From an uncultured Prevotella sp. (GTDB lineage Bacteria; Bacteroidota; Bacteroidia; Bacteroidales; Bacteroidaceae), in contig CAJOFE010000042.1 of the NCBI GenBank assembly GCA_905233825.1, positions 11,528 through 56,810 on the forward strand: a stretch of 45,283 nucleotides of DNA. Direction: 5' to 3'. Below the pieces are notes generated by a model. It was given only the letters and a program-made list of their open reading frames with translations, did not search any database and was not told where the DNA came from. Each line of letters begins with the position of its first letter. Within the stretch, counting starts at the first letter, position 1. Shown in pieces: positions 33,521 to 44,991 of this stretch. Both the position numbers and the translations under genes were made by a program.

Positions 33521-36500
33521 TTACTCTTCGAGCACGTTCTCCTGTACGAAGTCGAGCACGTTCTTGCGGTTGGCCTGCATGCGCTCGTACTCCTCCTTGG
33601 AGCCCACGATGAGCTTCTCGAACTCGCGCAAGCCTGTACCGGCAGGAATAAGGTGACCGCAGATGACGTTCTCCTTCATGCCCTCGAGGTAATCGACCTT
33701 GCCACGGATAGCGGCTTCGTTGAGTACCTTCGTCGTCTCCTGGAAGGAGGCTGCCGACATGAAGCTCTTCGTCTGCAATGCAGCACGGGTGATACCCTGC
33801 AGGATCTGCGTAGAAGTGGCGGGCACGGCATCACGCACCTGAACGACTCTTAGGTCGCGGCGCTTTAATGAGGTATTCTCGTCACGCAGACGACGGGCGG
33901 TAACAATCTGACCGGCCTTGAGGTTGTCGGAGTCACCGGCATCGGTAACGACCTTCTTACCCCAGATGCGATCGTTCTCCTCAGCGAAGTCGAGCTTATC
34001 GACAATCTGCTGCTCAAGGAACGTAGTGTCGCCCGGGTCATTGATCTCGACCTTGCGCATCATCTGACGCACGATAATCTCAAAGTGCTTATCGTTAATC
34101 TTGATACCCTGCAAACGATAGACGTCCTGCACCTCGTTCACGATATACTCCTGAACAGCGGTGGGACCCTTGATTGCCAGGATGTCGTTGGGAGTGACGG
34201 CGCCGTCGCTAAGCGGCGTACCGGCACGCACGGCATCGTGCTCCTGCACTAGGATCTGCTTCGACAGCGAGACGAGGTACTTGCGCTGGTCGCCTGATTT
34301 CGAGGTGACTATCACCTCGCGGTTGCCACGCTTCACCTTACCCATTGTCACCTCACCGTCAATCTCAGAGACGACAGCGGGGTTCGACGGGTTGCGAGCC
34401 TCGAAGAGCTCAGTGACACGAGGCAGACCAGCGGTAATGTCACCACCCTTGGCGGCAGCACGAGGAATCTTGACAAGCGTCTCACCTGTCTTCACGGTCT
34501 GACCGTCCTCAACCACAACGTGACCACCCACGGGGAAGTTGTAGGTACCAATCTTCTCACCATTCACATCGAGTACATCACAGGTGGGCACCTTCGTCTT
34601 ATCTTTTGACTCAGTGACAATCTTCTCGGTCAAGCCAGTCGTTTCGTCAGTCTCAGCACGGAAGGTAACACCCTCAATGACATCGTTGAACTTCAACACA
34701 CCAGCATACTCAGTAACGATGACGGCATTGAAGGGATCCCACTGAGCAATCTTGTCGCCCTTGGAAACAACATCACCCGTCTTATAATAGAGTGAAGCAC
34801 CATAAGGCACATTCACCGTAGAGAGTACAATCTTGGTGTTAGGATCGACGAAGCGGAGCTCACCCAGACGGCTAACCACCATCTCACACTCACGTCCGTC
34901 CTCATCGAAGGGCACGGTACGCACCTCCTCGAACTCCAGACGTGCATTCTCGTACTTCGCCACGATGGTAGCATTGGCAGCTGCATTGGCAGCCACACCA
35001 CCAGCGTGGAACGTACGAAGCGTCAGCTGTGTACCCGGCTCACCAATAGCCTGAGCAGCGATGACGCCGACGGCCTCACCCTTCTGCACCATGCGGCGCG
35101 TAGCCAGATTGCGGCCATAGCACTTGCGGCAGACACCCTTCTTCGACTCACAGGTAAGCACCGAACGAATCTCAACACTCTCAATCTCGGCCTTTTCAAT
35201 CTCCTCGGCAATAGCCTCGGTAATCTCCTCGCCAGCAGGAACGATGACCTCACCTGTCTTGGGGTTGATGACATCGTGAACGCTGACACGACCCAAAATG
35301 CGCTCAGCCAGACTGCTGATGATCTCATCACCACTCTTCAGGGCGGTGCAGACGAGTCCACGCAACGTGCCGCAATCCTCCTCGGTAATAATCACGTCAT
35401 GAGAAACATCAACCAAACGACGGGTCAGGTAACCTGCGTCGGCTGTCTTCATGGCAGTATCGGCAAGACCCTTACGGGCACCGTGAGTAGAAATGAAGTA
35501 CTCCAGCACGGACATGCCTTCCTTGAAGTTCGACAAGATGGGGTTCTCAATAATCTGGTGTCCCTCGGCACCAGCCTTCTGAGGCTTAGCCATCAGACCG
35601 CGGATACCAGAGAGCTGCTTAATCTGATCCTTACTACCACGGGCACCAGAGTCGAGCATCATGAACACAGCGTTGAAACCCTGGTCGGCCTCGGTCATCT
35701 CCTTCATCAGGATGTTACCGATGTCATTGTTCACGTGCGTCCAAGTATCAATGACCTGGTTGTAGCGCTCGTTGTCAGTGATGAAGCCCATGTTGTAGTT
35801 GTCAGTAATCTGACGTACTTCGTCATTACCCTTGCTGATGAGCTCAGCCTTCTCCTTCGGGATGATGATATCGTCGAGGTTGAATGACAGACCTGCCAGA
35901 TAGGCCATGCGGTAGCCCAAGTTCTTGATGCCATCGAGGAACTCGCATGCTTCAGCAAAGCCCACATTCTTGATGACGTCGGCAATGATGTCGCGCAGGC
36001 TCTTCTTCGAGATGACCTTATTAACAAATCCTACCTCGGGCGGAACGATACCATTGACAATGACGCGACCAACGGAAGTCTCCACCTGGTGGCGCACTTT
36101 CTTGCCCTCGACAATGTCATCTACATAGACCTTGACCTGAGCGTGCAAATCGCACTTGCCCTCGTTGTGAGCAATGATAGCCTCTTCAGGACCGTAGAAC
36201 GACAGTCCCTCGCCCTTGGCACCCGGACGAATCTTCGTGATGTAATACAGTCCAAGCACCATATCCTGTGACGGCACAGTGATAGGAGCACCATTGGCAG
36301 GGTTCAGAATGTTATGACTCTGCAGCATGAGCAGCTGAGCCTCGAGAATAGCCTCGTTAGAGAGGGGAAGGTGTACAGCCATCTGGTCGCCGTCGAAGTC
36401 AGCATTGAATGCCGTACATGCCAGCGGGTGCAGCTGAATGGCCTTACCCTCGATAAGCTTCGGCTGGAAAGCCTGAATACCCAGACGGTGCAGCGTAGGA

Positions 36501-37849
36501 GCACGGTTGAGGAGCACGGGATGACCCTTCATCACATTCTCCAGGATGTCCCAGATAACGGGCTCACGGCGATCAACAATCTTCTTGGCGCTCTTCACCG
36601 TTTTCACAATGCCACGCTCGATGAGCTTGCGGATGATAAACGGCTTGTAGAGTTCGGCTGCCATCAACGTAGGCAGACCACACTCGCCCATCTTCAGCTC
36701 GGGACCAACGACGATAACGGAACGAGCGGAGTAATCAACACGCTTACCGAGCAGGTTCTGACGGAAGCGGCCCTGCTTACCCTTCAGCGAATCGCTGAGT
36801 GACTTCAACGGGCGATTACTGTCACTCTTCACAGCCGAAGATTTGCGGCTGTTGTCGAAAAGAGAATCGACAGCCTCCTGCAACATACGCTTCTCGTTAC
36901 GCAAGATGACCTCAGGAGCATGAATCTCCATAAGGCGCTTCAGGCGATTGTTGCGGATGATGACACGACGATAGAGATCGTTCAAGTCAGAAGTGGCGAA
37001 ACGTCCACCGTCCAGCGGCACCAGCGGGCGCAACTCAGGCGGTGTGACGGGCAGAATCTTCATAATCATCCACTCGGGCCTGTTGATGCCCTTTTCCACG
37101 CTTTGGCGGAAAGCCTCCACCACCTGCAAGCGTTTTAGAGCCTCATTTTTGCGCTGCTGCGACGAGTCGGTATTGGCACGGTCGCGCAACTCATAGCTCA
37201 ATGAGTCAAGGTCAAGCTGCTGCAACAACTCATAAACAGCCTCGGCACCCATCTTTGCGATGAACTTATTGGGATCACTGTCCTCCAGATAGTAGTTATC
37301 CTCGGAAAGCTGGTTATCTACAATCTCGTTGTACTCCTCCTCGGAGAGCAAGTCGAACTTCTGTGAACCAAGCATCGGCTCGCCATCGGCATTCTTGCGG
37401 CCCTCTAACGAACCGGGCTGAATGACGACATAGCGCTCGTAGTAGATGATAGCATCGAGTTTCTTAGTAGGAAGTCCCAGTAGATAGCCGATCTTATTGG
37501 GCAGTGAGCGGAAGTACCAAATGTGAGCCACGGGAACAACGAGCTCGATGTGGCCGCTACGCTCGCGACGCACCTTCTTCTCTGTCACCTCTACGCCACA
37601 ACGGTCGCAGACAATACCCTTATAACGGATGCGCTTGTACTTACCACAGGCGCACTCATAGTCCTTCGTAGGACCGAAGATGCGCTCGCAGAACAGGCCG
37701 TCGCGCTCAGGCTTATAGGTACGGTAGTTGATGGTCTCCGGCTTGGTGACCTCACCGTATGAACTCTCGAGGATTTCCTCTGGAGAAGCAAGTCCGATGG
37801 TAATTTTAGTGAAATTACTCCTTGTCTTTGTATCTTTCTTGAAAGCCAT
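33521..37849 (-). CDS. rpoC: RNA polymerase subunit beta prime
   Basis: The ATG at 37849 gives 1442 residues starting [16 protein letters not shown]; an upstream in-frame TTG at 37858 is not used. The zinc ribbon has Cys66, Cys68, Cys81 and Cys84 ([20 protein letters not shown]). The catalytic metal site NADFDGDQ is at about 482-489, and a second zinc site reads [15 protein letters not shown]. The trigger-loop region and the C-terminal [20 protein letters not shown] are present. It lies 36 nt after rpoB, and that gap consists almost entirely of AATTTTC heptads. Confidence 0.98.
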   Translation of the reverse strand: MAFKKDTKTRSNFTKITIGLASPEEILESSYGEVTKPETINYRTYKPERDGLFCERIFGPTKDYECACGKYKRIRYKGIVCDRCGVEVTEKKVRRERSGHIELVVPVAHIWYFRSLPNKIGYLLGLPTKKLDAIIYYERYVVIQPGSLEGRKNADGEPMLGSQKFDLLSEEEYNEIVDNQLSEDNYYLEDSDPNKFIAKMGAEAVYELLQQLDLDSLSYELRDRANTDSSQQRKNEALKRLQVVEAFRQSVEKGINRPEWMIMKILPVTPPELRPLVPLDGGRFATSDLNDLYRRVIIRNNRLKRLMEIHAPEVILRNEKRMLQEAVDSLFDNSRKSSAVKSDSNRPLKSLSDSLKGKQGRFRQNLLGKRVDYSARSVIVVGPELKMGECGLPTLMAAELYKPFIIRKLIERGIVKTVKSAKKIVDRREPVIWDILENVMKGHPVLLNRAPTLHRLGIQAFQPKLIEGKAIQLHPLACTAFNADFDGDQMAVHLPLSNEAILEAQLLMLQSHNILNPANGAPITVPSQDMVLGLYYITKIRPGAKGEGLSFYGPEEAIIAHNEGKCDLHAQVKVYVDDIVEGKKVRHQVETSVGRVIVNGIVPPEVGFVNKVISKKSLRDIIADVIKNVGFAEACEFLDGIKNLGYRMAYLAGLSFNLDDIIIPKEKAELISKGNDEVRQITDNYNMGFITDNERYNQVIDTWTHVNNDIGNILMKEMTEADQGFNAVFMMLDSGARGSKDQIKQLSGIRGLMAKPQKAGAEGHQIIENPILSNFKEGMSVLEYFISTHGARKGLADTAMKTADAGYLTRRLVDVSHDVIITEEDCGTLRGLVCTALKSGDEIISSLAERILGRVSVHDVINPKTGEVIVPAGEEITEAIAEEIEKAEIESVEIRSVLTCESKKGVCRKCYGRNLATRRMVQKGEAVGVIAAQAIGEPGTQLTLRTFHAGGVAANAAANATIVAKYENARLEFEEVRTVPFDEDGRECEMVVSRLGELRFVDPNTKIVLSTVNVPYGASLYYKTGDVVSKGDKIAQWDPFNAVIVTEYAGVLKFNDVIEGVTFRAETDETTGLTEKIVTESKDKTKVPTCDVLDVNGEKIGTYNFPVGGHVVVEDGQTVKTGETLVKIPRAAAKGGDITAGLPRVTELFEARNPSNPAVVSEIDGEVTMGKVKRGNREVIVTSKSGDQRKYLVSLSKQILVQEHDAVRAGTPLSDGAVTPNDILAIKGPTAVQEYIVNEVQDVYRLQGIKINDKHFEIIVRQMMRKVEINDPGDTTFLEQQIVDKLDFAEENDRIWGKKVVTDAGDSDNLKAGQIVTARRLRDENTSLKRRDLRVVQVRDAVPATSTQILQGITRAALQTKSFMSAASFQETTKVLNEAAIRGKVDYLEGMKENVICGHLIPAGTGLREFEKLIVGSKEEYERMQANRKNVLDFVQENVLEE

Positions 37850-37881
37850 AATTTTCAATTTTCAATTTTCAATTTTCAATT
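37850..37881. repeat. Four tandem AATTTTC heptads before rpoC
   Basis: Four perfect 7-bp units plus a partial one directly abut the rpoC ATG and fill the rpoB-rpoC gap. The unit is identical to the five-copy array before rplV (8873-8907). The mRNA reads as repeated GAAAATT just upstream of the start. Confidence 0.9.
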
Positions 37882-37885
37882 ACCA

Positions 37886-40800
37886 TTAGTCGAGAGTGAC
37901 GCTCAATCCCAGACCGCGAAGCTCGTGCAGCAACACGTTGAGCGATTCGGGAATGCCCGGTGTTGGCATCGGCTCACCCTTGACGATTGCTTCGTAGGCC
38001 TTGGAACGGCCAACAGTATCATCAGACTTGATAGTTAGAATTTCCTGAAGCACATGGCTGGCACCGAAAGCCTCCAGTGCCCAAACCTCCATCTCACCGA
38101 AACGCTGGCCACCGAACTGTGCCTTACCACCGAGCGGCTGCTGCGTGATGAGACTGTACGGACCGATAGAACGGGCATGCATCTTATCCTCGACCATATG
38201 ACCCAACTTAAGGAAGTAGGTAATGCCTACGGTAGCAGGCTGGTCGAACTTCTCACCCGTCTCACCGTCATAAAGGTGAGTAGAGCAGAGACGCGGCAGG
38301 CCTGCCTTGTCAGTCCACTCGGCGAGATCATCAAGCTTGGCACCGTCGAAGATCGGAGTAGCAAACTTCACACCCATGCGCTTACCAGCAGCTCCGAGGA
38401 TTGCCTCGAAGATCTGTCCGAGGTTCATACGCGAGGGCACACCCAGCGGGTTAAGCACCAAATCGACGGGACGGCCATCCTCGAGGAACGGCATATCCTC
38501 CTGGCGCACTACCTTCGACACAATACCCTTGTTACCGTGACGACCAGCGAGCTTATCGCCCACACCTATCTTACGTTTCTTGGCCACATAGACCTTTGCC
38601 ATCTGCAGAATACCGGAAGGCAGCTCGTCACCAATAGTGATGGCGAACTTACGACGCTTCATCTCGGCATCGAGCAACTTGTACTTCTTCATATAGTTGA
38701 TGATGAGCTTGGCAATGAGTTCGTTCTTGTGCTCATCATTCGTCCACTTGTTGGTCTGAACGTCACCATACTCCAGGTTACGCAGCACTGTCATGGTGAA
38801 CTTGGCACCTTTGGAAATAACCTCAGCACCTGTATAGTCCTTCACGCCCTGCGATGTCTTACCCTTCGTCAACTCGGCAAGCTTGTCAACCAGAATATCC
38901 TTCAGATCATTAACCTTAGCCTCATACTCTTCGTCGATTTTGGCCAGCGTTACCTTATCCTGCATCTTCGTCTGACGGGTCTTGATGGCACGGGCAAAAA
39001 GTTTCTTATCAATGATGACACCTGTCAGCGACGGATTAGCTTTCAGCGAAGAATCCTTCACATCGCCGGCCTTGTCACCGAAGATGGCACGCAACAGCTT
39101 CTCCTCTGGCGAAGGATCGCTCTCGCCCTTAGGCGAGATCTTGCCGATTAGAATGTCGCCAGGCTCCACACGGGCACCCACACGAATGACACCATTTTCA
39201 TCGAGATCCTTGGTAGCTTCCTCACTGACATTAGGAATGTCTGCAGTAAACTCCTCTACGCCACGTTTGGTTTCGCGCACGTCGAGCGAATACTCATCAA
39301 CATGGACAGAGGTAAGAATATCCTCACGAACAATGCGCTCGTTGAGCACGATGGCATCCTCATAGTTGTAACCCTTCCACGGCATATAGGCCACAAGCAG
39401 GTTACGACCCAGAGCCAGTTCACCATTCTCAGTAGCATAGCCCTCGGTAAGGATGTCGCCCTTCTTCACGCGCTGACCCTTGTCACAGATAGGACGCAAG
39501 TCGATGGTCATGTTCTGGTTGGTACGACGGAACTTAGGAATACGATATTCCTTCAAGGCTGGCTCGAAGCTAACAAACTCCTCGTCCTCGGTACGATCAT
39601 AAAGAATGCGGATGGTAGTGGCATCTACATACTCGATAACACCGTCGCCTTCTGCGGTAATCATGGTACGTGAATCTTCACAGACCTGCTTCTCAATACC
39701 CGTTCCTACGATGGGAGCCTCGTTATGAAGCAAGGGCACAGCCTGACGCATCATGTTCGAACCCATCAGTGCGCGGTGAGCATCATCATGCTCCAAGAAA
39801 GGAATAAGCGAAGCAGCAATAGAAGCAATCTGCTGTGGCGACACATCCATGAGATTCACCTCTGTGGGCGGAACAACAGGGAAGTCAGCATCCTGACGGC
39901 ATTTCACTACGTCACGTATGAAGGTACCGTCGTCGTTTAGCGGAGCATTGCCCTGACCGATGATATAGTTAGCCTCGTCTTCAGCTGTAAGATAGACAAT
40001 CTCATCGTTGTCAAGATTGGCCACACCGTTCTCTACCTTGCGGTAGGGCGTCTGGATGAAGCCAAGCTCATTGATTTTGGCATAGACGCAAAGCGAGGAA
40101 ATCAGACCGATATTCGGGCCTTCAGGGCTCTCAATCGGACAGAGACGACCGTAGTGAGTATAGTGCACGTCACGAACCTCGAAACCAGCACGCTCACGCG
40201 ACAGGCCACCAGGGCCCAGAGCAGAGAGACGACGCTTGTGAGTCACCTCGGCCAGCGGGTTCGTCTGATCCATGAACTGCGACAGCGGGTTGGTTCCAAA
40301 GAACGAGTTGATGACACTCGAAATAGTCTTGGCATTAATCAAATCCGTCGGTGTGAACACCTCATTGTCACGCACGTTCATACGTTCACGGATAGTACGG
40401 CTCATGCGGGCCAGTCCGATAGAGAACTGATTAGAAAGTTGCTCACCCACAGTACGCACGCGACGGTTCGACAAATGGTCGATATCATCGACAGCTGCCT
40501 TCGAGTTAATGAGCTGAATAAGATATTTGATAATCTCGATTATATCCTCCTTCGTCAGGACACGGACATCCCTCTCAGTATCGAGACCCAGCTTCTTATT
40601 TATACGATAACGACCCACATCACCCAAGTCATAACGTTTGTCAGAGAAGAACAGGCTCTGAATGACTTCGCGTGCGCTGGCATCATCGGCAGGGTCGGCA
40701 TTGCGAAGCTGACGATAGATAAAGAGCACGGCCTCTTTCTCCGAATTCGAGGGATCCTTGGCAAGCGTATTGAAGATAATGCTATAGTCCTGAGCCACAC

Positions 40801-41698
40801 CCTCGTCCTTATGAACTAGAATAGTCTGTGCACCACTCTCAAGAATGTCCATGATATTCTCTTCGGTAATCTCGGTATCGCGCTTGATGATAACCTCATT
40901 ACGCTCGATAGAAACAACCTCACCCGTGTCCTCATCGACGAAATCCTCGTTCCAGCTCTTCAATACATTACCTGCCAACTTGGCACCAATGGCCTTCTTC
41001 AGGCTGGCCTTGTTAACCTTCACCTCTTCGGCGAGGTCGAAAATCTGCAGGATGTCCTTATCGGTCTCGAAGCCAATGGCACGAAGCAGCGTGGTAACAG
41101 GCAGCTTCTTCTTACGGTCGATGTAAGCATACATCACATTATTAATATCCGTAGCGAACTCAATCCAAGAGCCCTTGAACGGAATAATACGTGCCGAATA
41201 GAGCAATGAGCCATTGGCATGCACACTCTGGCCGAAGAATACGCCAGGTGAGCGGTGCAACTGCGACACCACGACGCGCTCGGCACCATTGATAACAAAC
41301 GTGCCATTAGCGGTCATATAAGGGATGGGCCCCAGGAAGACATCCTGGATGACGGTACCAAAGTCCTCATGATCAGGATCGGTGCAATATAGTTTCAGCT
41401 TTGCCTTCAGGGGTACGCTATAAGTCAGGCCACGCTCCAAGCACTCCTCAATGGTGTAGCGGGGCGGATCGATATAGTAATCCAGGAACTCAAGTACGAA
41501 ATTATTACGCGTATCGGTGATAGGGAAGTTCTCTGCGAACACCTTATACAGGCCGTCGTTCTTGCGTTCCTCAGGCGGAGTGTCTAATTGCAGGAAGTCC
41601 TGAAACGACTTTAACTGCACGTCGAGGAAGTCTGGCAGGGGCATCGGGTTTTTGACGCTGCCAAAATTTACTCTGTTGTCTATTACTTTTGAAGCCAT
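37886..41698 (-). CDS. rpoB: RNA polymerase subunit beta
   Basis: The 1270-residue subunit starts [20 protein letters not shown]. The rifampicin region reads [20 protein letters not shown] and [20 protein letters not shown], apparently sensitive-type. The C-terminal [20 protein letters not shown] and [20 protein letters not shown] are invariant catalytic and assembly segments. It forms the core enzyme with RpoC. It is separated from rplL by 129 nt containing an attenuator-like hairpin. Confidence 0.98.
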   Translation of the reverse strand: MASKVIDNRVNFGSVKNPMPLPDFLDVQLKSFQDFLQLDTPPEERKNDGLYKVFAENFPITDTRNNFVLEFLDYYIDPPRYTIEECLERGLTYSVPLKAKLKLYCTDPDHEDFGTVIQDVFLGPIPYMTANGTFVINGAERVVVSQLHRSPGVFFGQSVHANGSLLYSARIIPFKGSWIEFATDINNVMYAYIDRKKKLPVTTLLRAIGFETDKDILQIFDLAEEVKVNKASLKKAIGAKLAGNVLKSWNEDFVDEDTGEVVSIERNEVIIKRDTEITEENIMDILESGAQTILVHKDEGVAQDYSIIFNTLAKDPSNSEKEAVLFIYRQLRNADPADDASAREVIQSLFFSDKRYDLGDVGRYRINKKLGLDTERDVRVLTKEDIIEIIKYLIQLINSKAAVDDIDHLSNRRVRTVGEQLSNQFSIGLARMSRTIRERMNVRDNEVFTPTDLINAKTISSVINSFFGTNPLSQFMDQTNPLAEVTHKRRLSALGPGGLSRERAGFEVRDVHYTHYGRLCPIESPEGPNIGLISSLCVYAKINELGFIQTPYRKVENGVANLDNDEIVYLTAEDEANYIIGQGNAPLNDDGTFIRDVVKCRQDADFPVVPPTEVNLMDVSPQQIASIAASLIPFLEHDDAHRALMGSNMMRQAVPLLHNEAPIVGTGIEKQVCEDSRTMITAEGDGVIEYVDATTIRILYDRTEDEEFVSFEPALKEYRIPKFRRTNQNMTIDLRPICDKGQRVKKGDILTEGYATENGELALGRNLLVAYMPWKGYNYEDAIVLNERIVREDILTSVHVDEYSLDVRETKRGVEEFTADIPNVSEEATKDLDENGVIRVGARVEPGDILIGKISPKGESDPSPEEKLLRAIFGDKAGDVKDSSLKANPSLTGVIIDKKLFARAIKTRQTKMQDKVTLAKIDEEYEAKVNDLKDILVDKLAELTKGKTSQGVKDYTGAEVISKGAKFTMTVLRNLEYGDVQTNKWTNDEHKNELIAKLIINYMKKYKLLDAEMKRRKFAITIGDELPSGILQMAKVYVAKKRKIGVGDKLAGRHGNKGIVSKVVRQEDMPFLEDGRPVDLVLNPLGVPSRMNLGQIFEAILGAAGKRMGVKFATPIFDGAKLDDLAEWTDKAGLPRLCSTHLYDGETGEKFDQPATVGITYFLKLGHMVEDKMHARSIGPYSLITQQPLGGKAQFGGQRFGEMEVWALEAFGASHVLQEILTIKSDDTVGRSKAYEAIVKGEPMPTPGIPESLNVLLHELRGLGLSVTLD

Positions 41699-41771
41699 AT
41701 ATTAATAATGTTGATTCGATAAATCCGGAAAGCCGGCATATCCGGACAATCCGGACTATAAGAGAAGAAAA

Positions 41772-41804
41772 GGTTAGGAACCCTCTACTGGAGAGCTCCT
41801 AACC
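41772..41804 (-). terminator. rplL-rpoB attenuator-type terminator
   Basis: On the minus strand GGTTAGGA (41804-41797) pairs with TCCTAACC (41779-41772) over 8 bp, and the loop contains a second CTC/GAG pairing. The sequence CTTTTCTTCTC follows. E. coli has a partial terminator at the same place that lowers rpoBC relative to ribosomal protein synthesis; the same role here is inference. Confidence 0.8.
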
Positions 41805-41827
41805 ATAAGTTATAGTGGTCTTCTGAA

Positions 41828-42208
41828 TTACTTCAGCTCAACCTCGGCACCTGCGGCCTCGATGGTCTTCTTCAGGTTCTCAGCCTCTTCCTTGCTCAGA
41901 CCTTCCTTCACGGTAGCGGGAGCACCGTCAACCAGATCCTTAGCCTCCTTCAGGCCCAGACCACAAGCTTCCTTCACGGCCTTCACAACCTGGAGCTTAG
42001 CAGCACCGGCTGACTTCAGAACCACGTCGAAAGAGGTCTTCTCCTCAGCAGCGGCCTCAGCGCCACCAGCTGCGGGACCAGCAGCTACTGCAACGGCTGC
42101 AGCAGCAGGCTCAATTCCATACTCGTCCTTCAGGACCGTTGCCAACTCGTTAACTTCCTTCACAGTCAGATTCACCAACTGCTCAGCAATAGCTTTAATA
42201 TCTGCCAT
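41828..42208 (-). CDS. rplL: 50S ribosomal protein L7/L12
   Basis: The 126-residue protein starts [20 protein letters not shown] (dimerization domain), has the Ala/Gly-rich hinge (residues 35-55) and the C-terminal domain [29 protein letters not shown], ending AGAEVELK. Multiple dimers form the stalk that recruits translation GTPases. It follows rplJ by 54 nt. Confidence 0.97.
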   Translation of the reverse strand: MADIKAIAEQLVNLTVKEVNELATVLKDEYGIEPAAAAVAVAAGPAAGGAEAAAEEKTSFDVVLKSAGAAKLQVVKAVKEACGLGLKEAKDLVDGAPATVKEGLSKEEAENLKKTIEAAGAEVELK

Positions 42209-42262
42209 TTTTATTTAAGATTTTAATTGTTTTTAATTTTAATGTTACTTGTTTGTCGTCGC

Positions 42263-42784
42263 TTATTTGTTACGCTCAGCGATAGCGTCAAGCAGGCCGT
42301 GGATCTTACCACCGGCATTCAGTCCGGAAATAACATTCTTGATAGGCGACTGCAGCAGAGCCACAACATCGGCGATAAGCTCGTTCTTGCTCTTGATGGC
42401 AACCAGCTCGTCGAGCTTGTCGGCACCAACAAAGACGCTCTCTTCTGCATAAGCACCTTTCAATGCGGGAATTTCCTGCTTCTTGGACTTATAGTCCTTC
42501 AGCAACTTGGCGGGAGCATTTGCTGTCTGTGCAAACATCAGAGCGGTGTTGCCCTTCAGACAGTCATAGAGAGCGGTGAAGTCGGTCTCTGCATTCTCGA
42601 ACGCCTTGTGCAGCAGCTTGTTCTTGACAACCAGCAGCTTAATCTCGTTCTTGAAGCAGTTACGACGGAGGTCGCTCGTCTGCTCAGCGTTCAGACCAGT
42701 AAGGTCAACCAGATAGAAATGAGGATACTCCTTCAGTTTCTCACCAAGTTCTACGATAATAGTATCTTTTAATTCCTTTTTCAT
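42263..42784 (-). CDS. rplJ: 50S ribosomal protein L10
   Basis: The 173-residue protein starts MKKELKDTIIVELGEKLKEY and contains the conserved DLTGLNAEQTSDLRRNCFKN region and a C-terminal helix for L7/L12 dimers. L10 is the base of the stalk. The gap to rplA is only 20 nt, so there is no room for the long L10 leader known in other bacteria. Confidence 0.95.
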   Translation of the reverse strand: MKKELKDTIIVELGEKLKEYPHFYLVDLTGLNAEQTSDLRRNCFKNEIKLLVVKNKLLHKAFENAETDFTALYDCLKGNTALMFAQTANAPAKLLKDYKSKKQEIPALKGAYAEESVFVGADKLDELVAIKSKNELIADVVALLQSPIKNVISGLNAGGKIHGLLDAIAERNK

Positions 42785-42804
42785 TTGTCTAATCTTTTAA
42801 CGAG

Positions 42805-43497
42805 TTATTCAACTGATTTAGGATCTACCTTGATACCCTTACTCATAGTACTTGAGAGGAAGATACTCTTTACGTATGTACCCTTAGCAGCAGCAGGCTT
42901 CAGCTTGATAATGGTAGCAATGAACTCCTTGGCATTCTCGAAAATCTGATCGGGGGTGAAGGTCACCTTACCAATAGAGGTATGCACGATACCAGTCTTA
43001 TCTACCTTGAAGTCAATCTTACCTTGCTTTACTTCCTTTACTGCCTTAGCAACGTCCATAGTAACAGTGCCGCTCTTGGGGTTAGGCATCAGGCCACGGG
43101 GACCGAGAACACGACCCAAGGGACCCAGCTTACCCATGCACGAAGGCATCGTGATGATAACATCAACATCGGTCCAACCGCCCTTGATCTTTTCGATATA
43201 CTCGTCAAGACCAACATAGTCAGCACCAGCTTCCTTGGCGGCAGCCTCCTGATCAGGAGTACAGAGAGCGAGCACACGCGTCACCTTACCAGTACCGTTC
43301 GGCAGCGACACAACGCCACGAACCATCTGGTTAGCTTTACGCGGGTCAACGCCCAAGCGTACATCGATATCCACAGAAGCCTCAAACTTGGTCGTGGTAA
43401 TTTCCTTGACCAGTGCGGCGGCTTCCTTCAAAGAGTATGCTTTCCCTGCTTCAACCTTATCAGCTACCAACTTTTGATTTTTTGTCAGTTTACTCAT
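42805..43497 (-). CDS. rplA: 50S ribosomal protein L1
   Basis: The 230-residue protein starts [20 protein letters not shown] and has both L1 domains, with the [10 protein letters not shown] and [10 protein letters not shown] motifs of the RNA-binding surface. L1 forms the mobile stalk near the E site and in many bacteria represses its own operon by binding the leader. A candidate binding hairpin lies before rplK at 43986-44020. It follows rplK by 24 nt. Confidence 0.97.
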   Translation of the reverse strand: MSKLTKNQKLVADKVEAGKAYSLKEAAALVKEITTTKFEASVDIDVRLGVDPRKANQMVRGVVSLPNGTGKVTRVLALCTPDQEAAAKEAGADYVGLDEYIEKIKGGWTDVDVIITMPSCMGKLGPLGRVLGPRGLMPNPKSGTVTMDVAKAVKEVKQGKIDFKVDKTGIVHTSIGKVTFTPDQIFENAKEFIATIIKLKPAAAKGTYVKSIFLSSTMSKGIKVDPKSVE

Positions 43498-43521
43498 TGT
43501 CTTTTAAAATTGAAGTTATTG

Positions 43522-43962
43522 TTATTTACCAGGGAACTCCCCTTTCACAGTGATACCCATGCTACGAGCCGTACCGGCAATCACCTTCATTGCAGACTCT
43601 ACTGTGAAGCAGTTCAGGTCAGCGAGCTTATCCTCAGCGATGGCGCGCACCTGATCCCAAGTAACGCTGGCCACCTTCTTACGGTTAGGCTCAGAAGAAC
43701 CGCCCTTCACTTTGGCAGCCTCCAGCAGCTGTACAGCAGCAGGAGGAGTCTTGATAACAAAGCTGAAAGACTTGTCGGCATAGTATGTGATAACGACAGG
43801 AAGAATCTTGCCTGCCTTATCCTGGGTTCTGGCGTTGAACTCTTTGCAGAATCCCATGATATTGATACCCTTTGAACCCAAAGCAGGTCCTACGGGAGGC
43901 GAGGGATTCGCAGCGCCACCTTTAATCTGTAATTTGATTAATCCAGCAACTTCTTTAGCCAT
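43522..43962 (-). CDS. rplK: 50S ribosomal protein L11
   Basis: The 146-residue protein starts [20 protein letters not shown] and contains the thiostrepton-site region [20 protein letters not shown] with the conserved prolines. The C-terminal 23S-binding domain ends [18 protein letters not shown]11 is part of the GTPase-associated centre and is needed for RelA activation. It lies between nusG (95-nt gap) and rplA. Confidence 0.97.
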   Translation of the reverse strand: MAKEVAGLIKLQIKGGAANPSPPVGPALGSKGINIMGFCKEFNARTQDKAGKILPVVITYYADKSFSFVIKTPPAAVQLLEAAKVKGGSSEPNRKKVASVTWDQVRAIAEDKLADLNCFTVESAMKVIAGTARSMGITVKGEFPGK

Positions 43963-43985
43963 TTCTGTTAATTATTAATTTGATT

Positions 43986-44020
43986 GTCATATAAGTCTGG
44001 GATTGGAAGCCTCCCATGAC
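43986..44020 (-). promoter_or_regulatory. Candidate L1-binding hairpin in the rplK-rplA leader
   Basis: In the mRNA GUCAU (44020-44016) pairs with AUGAC (43990-43986), and the adjacent GGGA pairs with UCCC. An 8-nt bulge (AGACUUAU) lies only on the 3' side. Two short helices with an asymmetric internal loop ending in UAUGA resemble known L1 operator RNAs. Resemblance only; not verified. Confidence 0.45.
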
Positions 44021-44057
44021 CCTATATTAGAATCAGCGCACCGTAACAAATTGCGCC

Positions 44058-44603
44058 CTATTCTTTCTCTACCTGATTATATCCAAGCTCCAAAGGTGTC
44101 TTACGTCCGAAAATTTTCACCATCACTTTCAGCTTGCGTTTTTCGGCATTTACCTCTTCAATCACGCCGCTGAATCCGTTGAACGGTCCATCGGTCACCT
44201 TCACAGCCTCGTCCAACTCGAACGGGATATCGACCTCCTCGGTGCGGATAGCCGTATCTTCAACCGTACCTAAGATACGGTTAATGTCGGCCTGACGCAC
44301 GGGGCTCGGATTATCCATGCCTCCGAGGAAGCCTAGCACATTGGGGATGAAACGCAGGGTATGGGCAACCTCGCCGTCAAGTTTAGCCTCTACCAGCACA
44401 TAGCCTGGCAGGAACAACTTCTCTTTGACGACGCGCTTACCATTACGCAGCTGTGCATATTTCTCAGTAGGCAAAAGTATCTGGCCCACATGGTCGGCCA
44501 GCGAAGGATTGTTACGCATCAAAGCCTCCAAATACTCTTTTACCTTTGCTTCCTTTCCGCTTACAGCTTTCAGCACATACCACTTCTTACCCGTCTCAGC
44601 CAT
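44058..44603 (-). CDS. nusG: Transcription termination/antitermination factor NusG
   Basis: The 181-residue protein starts MAETGKKWYVLKAVSGKEAK (NGN domain) and ends with the KOW domain (VKVTDGPFNGFSGVIEEVNA). It couples RNA polymerase to the ribosome through S10 and affects Rho. It follows secE by 12 nt and precedes rplK, the usual order. Length is normal for Bacteroidales. Confidence 0.97.
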   Translation of the reverse strand: MAETGKKWYVLKAVSGKEAKVKEYLEALMRNNPSLADHVGQILLPTEKYAQLRNGKRVVKEKLFLPGYVLVEAKLDGEVAHTLRFIPNVLGFLGGMDNPSPVRQADINRILGTVEDTAIRTEEVDIPFELDEAVKVTDGPFNGFSGVIEEVNAEKRKLKVMVKIFGRKTPLELGYNQVEKE

Positions 44604-44615
44604 CTTTCACAAATC

Positions 44616-44813
44616 TTAGCCTGGATATACCACGCTCATTACCGACTTGAACACGAAATCCATGACCCACACGACAAGTGCAATAATCAACGATGCCGAC
44701 AGCACCAGCATAGCGCTGCCCGTCAGCTCTTTGTAAGTAGGCCACGTCACCTTATGTGCCAACTCATCGTAGCACGTACGGCAATACTTAATGAACTTTT
44801 TAATAATATTCAT
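44616..44813 (-). CDS. secE: Preprotein translocase subunit SecE
   Basis: The 65-residue protein starts MNIIKKFIKYCRTCYDELAH, with the conserved amphipathic KVTWPTYKEL segment and one membrane helix (about 36-58). It clamps SecY in the inner membrane. It lies between tRNA-Trp (19-nt gap) and nusG. This is the single-helix form. Confidence 0.95.
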   Translation of the reverse strand: MNIIKKFIKYCRTCYDELAHKVTWPTYKELTGSAMLVLSASLIIALVVWVMDFVFKSVMSVVYPG

Positions 44814-44832
44814 AACTCTTCCTTATTCTTCG

Positions 44833-44905
44833 CACGGGAAGGAGGACTCGAACCCACGACCCTCGGTTTTGGAGACCGATGCTCTACCAACTGAGCTATT
44901 CCCGT
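44833..44905 (-). tRNA. tRNA-Trp (anticodon CCA)
   Basis: The minus strand from 44905 folds as a standard 73-nt tRNA with acceptor stem ACGGGAA/TTCCCGT, D-arm AGCTCAGTTGGTAGAGC, anticodon CCA at 44872-44870 and T-arm GTGGGTTCGAGTCC. The discriminator is G. CCA at the 3' end is not encoded. tRNA-Trp between tuf and secE is typical of Bacteroidetes. Confidence 0.96.
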
Positions 44906-44911
44906 AAATGA

Positions 44912-44940
44912 AAGCCCCCACCCGACTTGAGCGGGGGCTT
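44912..44940 (-). terminator. Intrinsic terminator-like hairpin after tuf
   Basis: AAGCCCCC and GGGGGCTT (44933-44940 and 44912-44919) form an 8-bp GC-rich stem with a 13-nt loop, then TTC on the minus strand. It lies between the tuf stop and tRNA-Trp. The short T-run suggests partial termination or a processing boundary. Confidence 0.75.
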
Positions 44941-44991
44941 CATAAAGTATGTTATTCTGTCTGTTGCCTCAACGGCAACTTAACTGAACTA

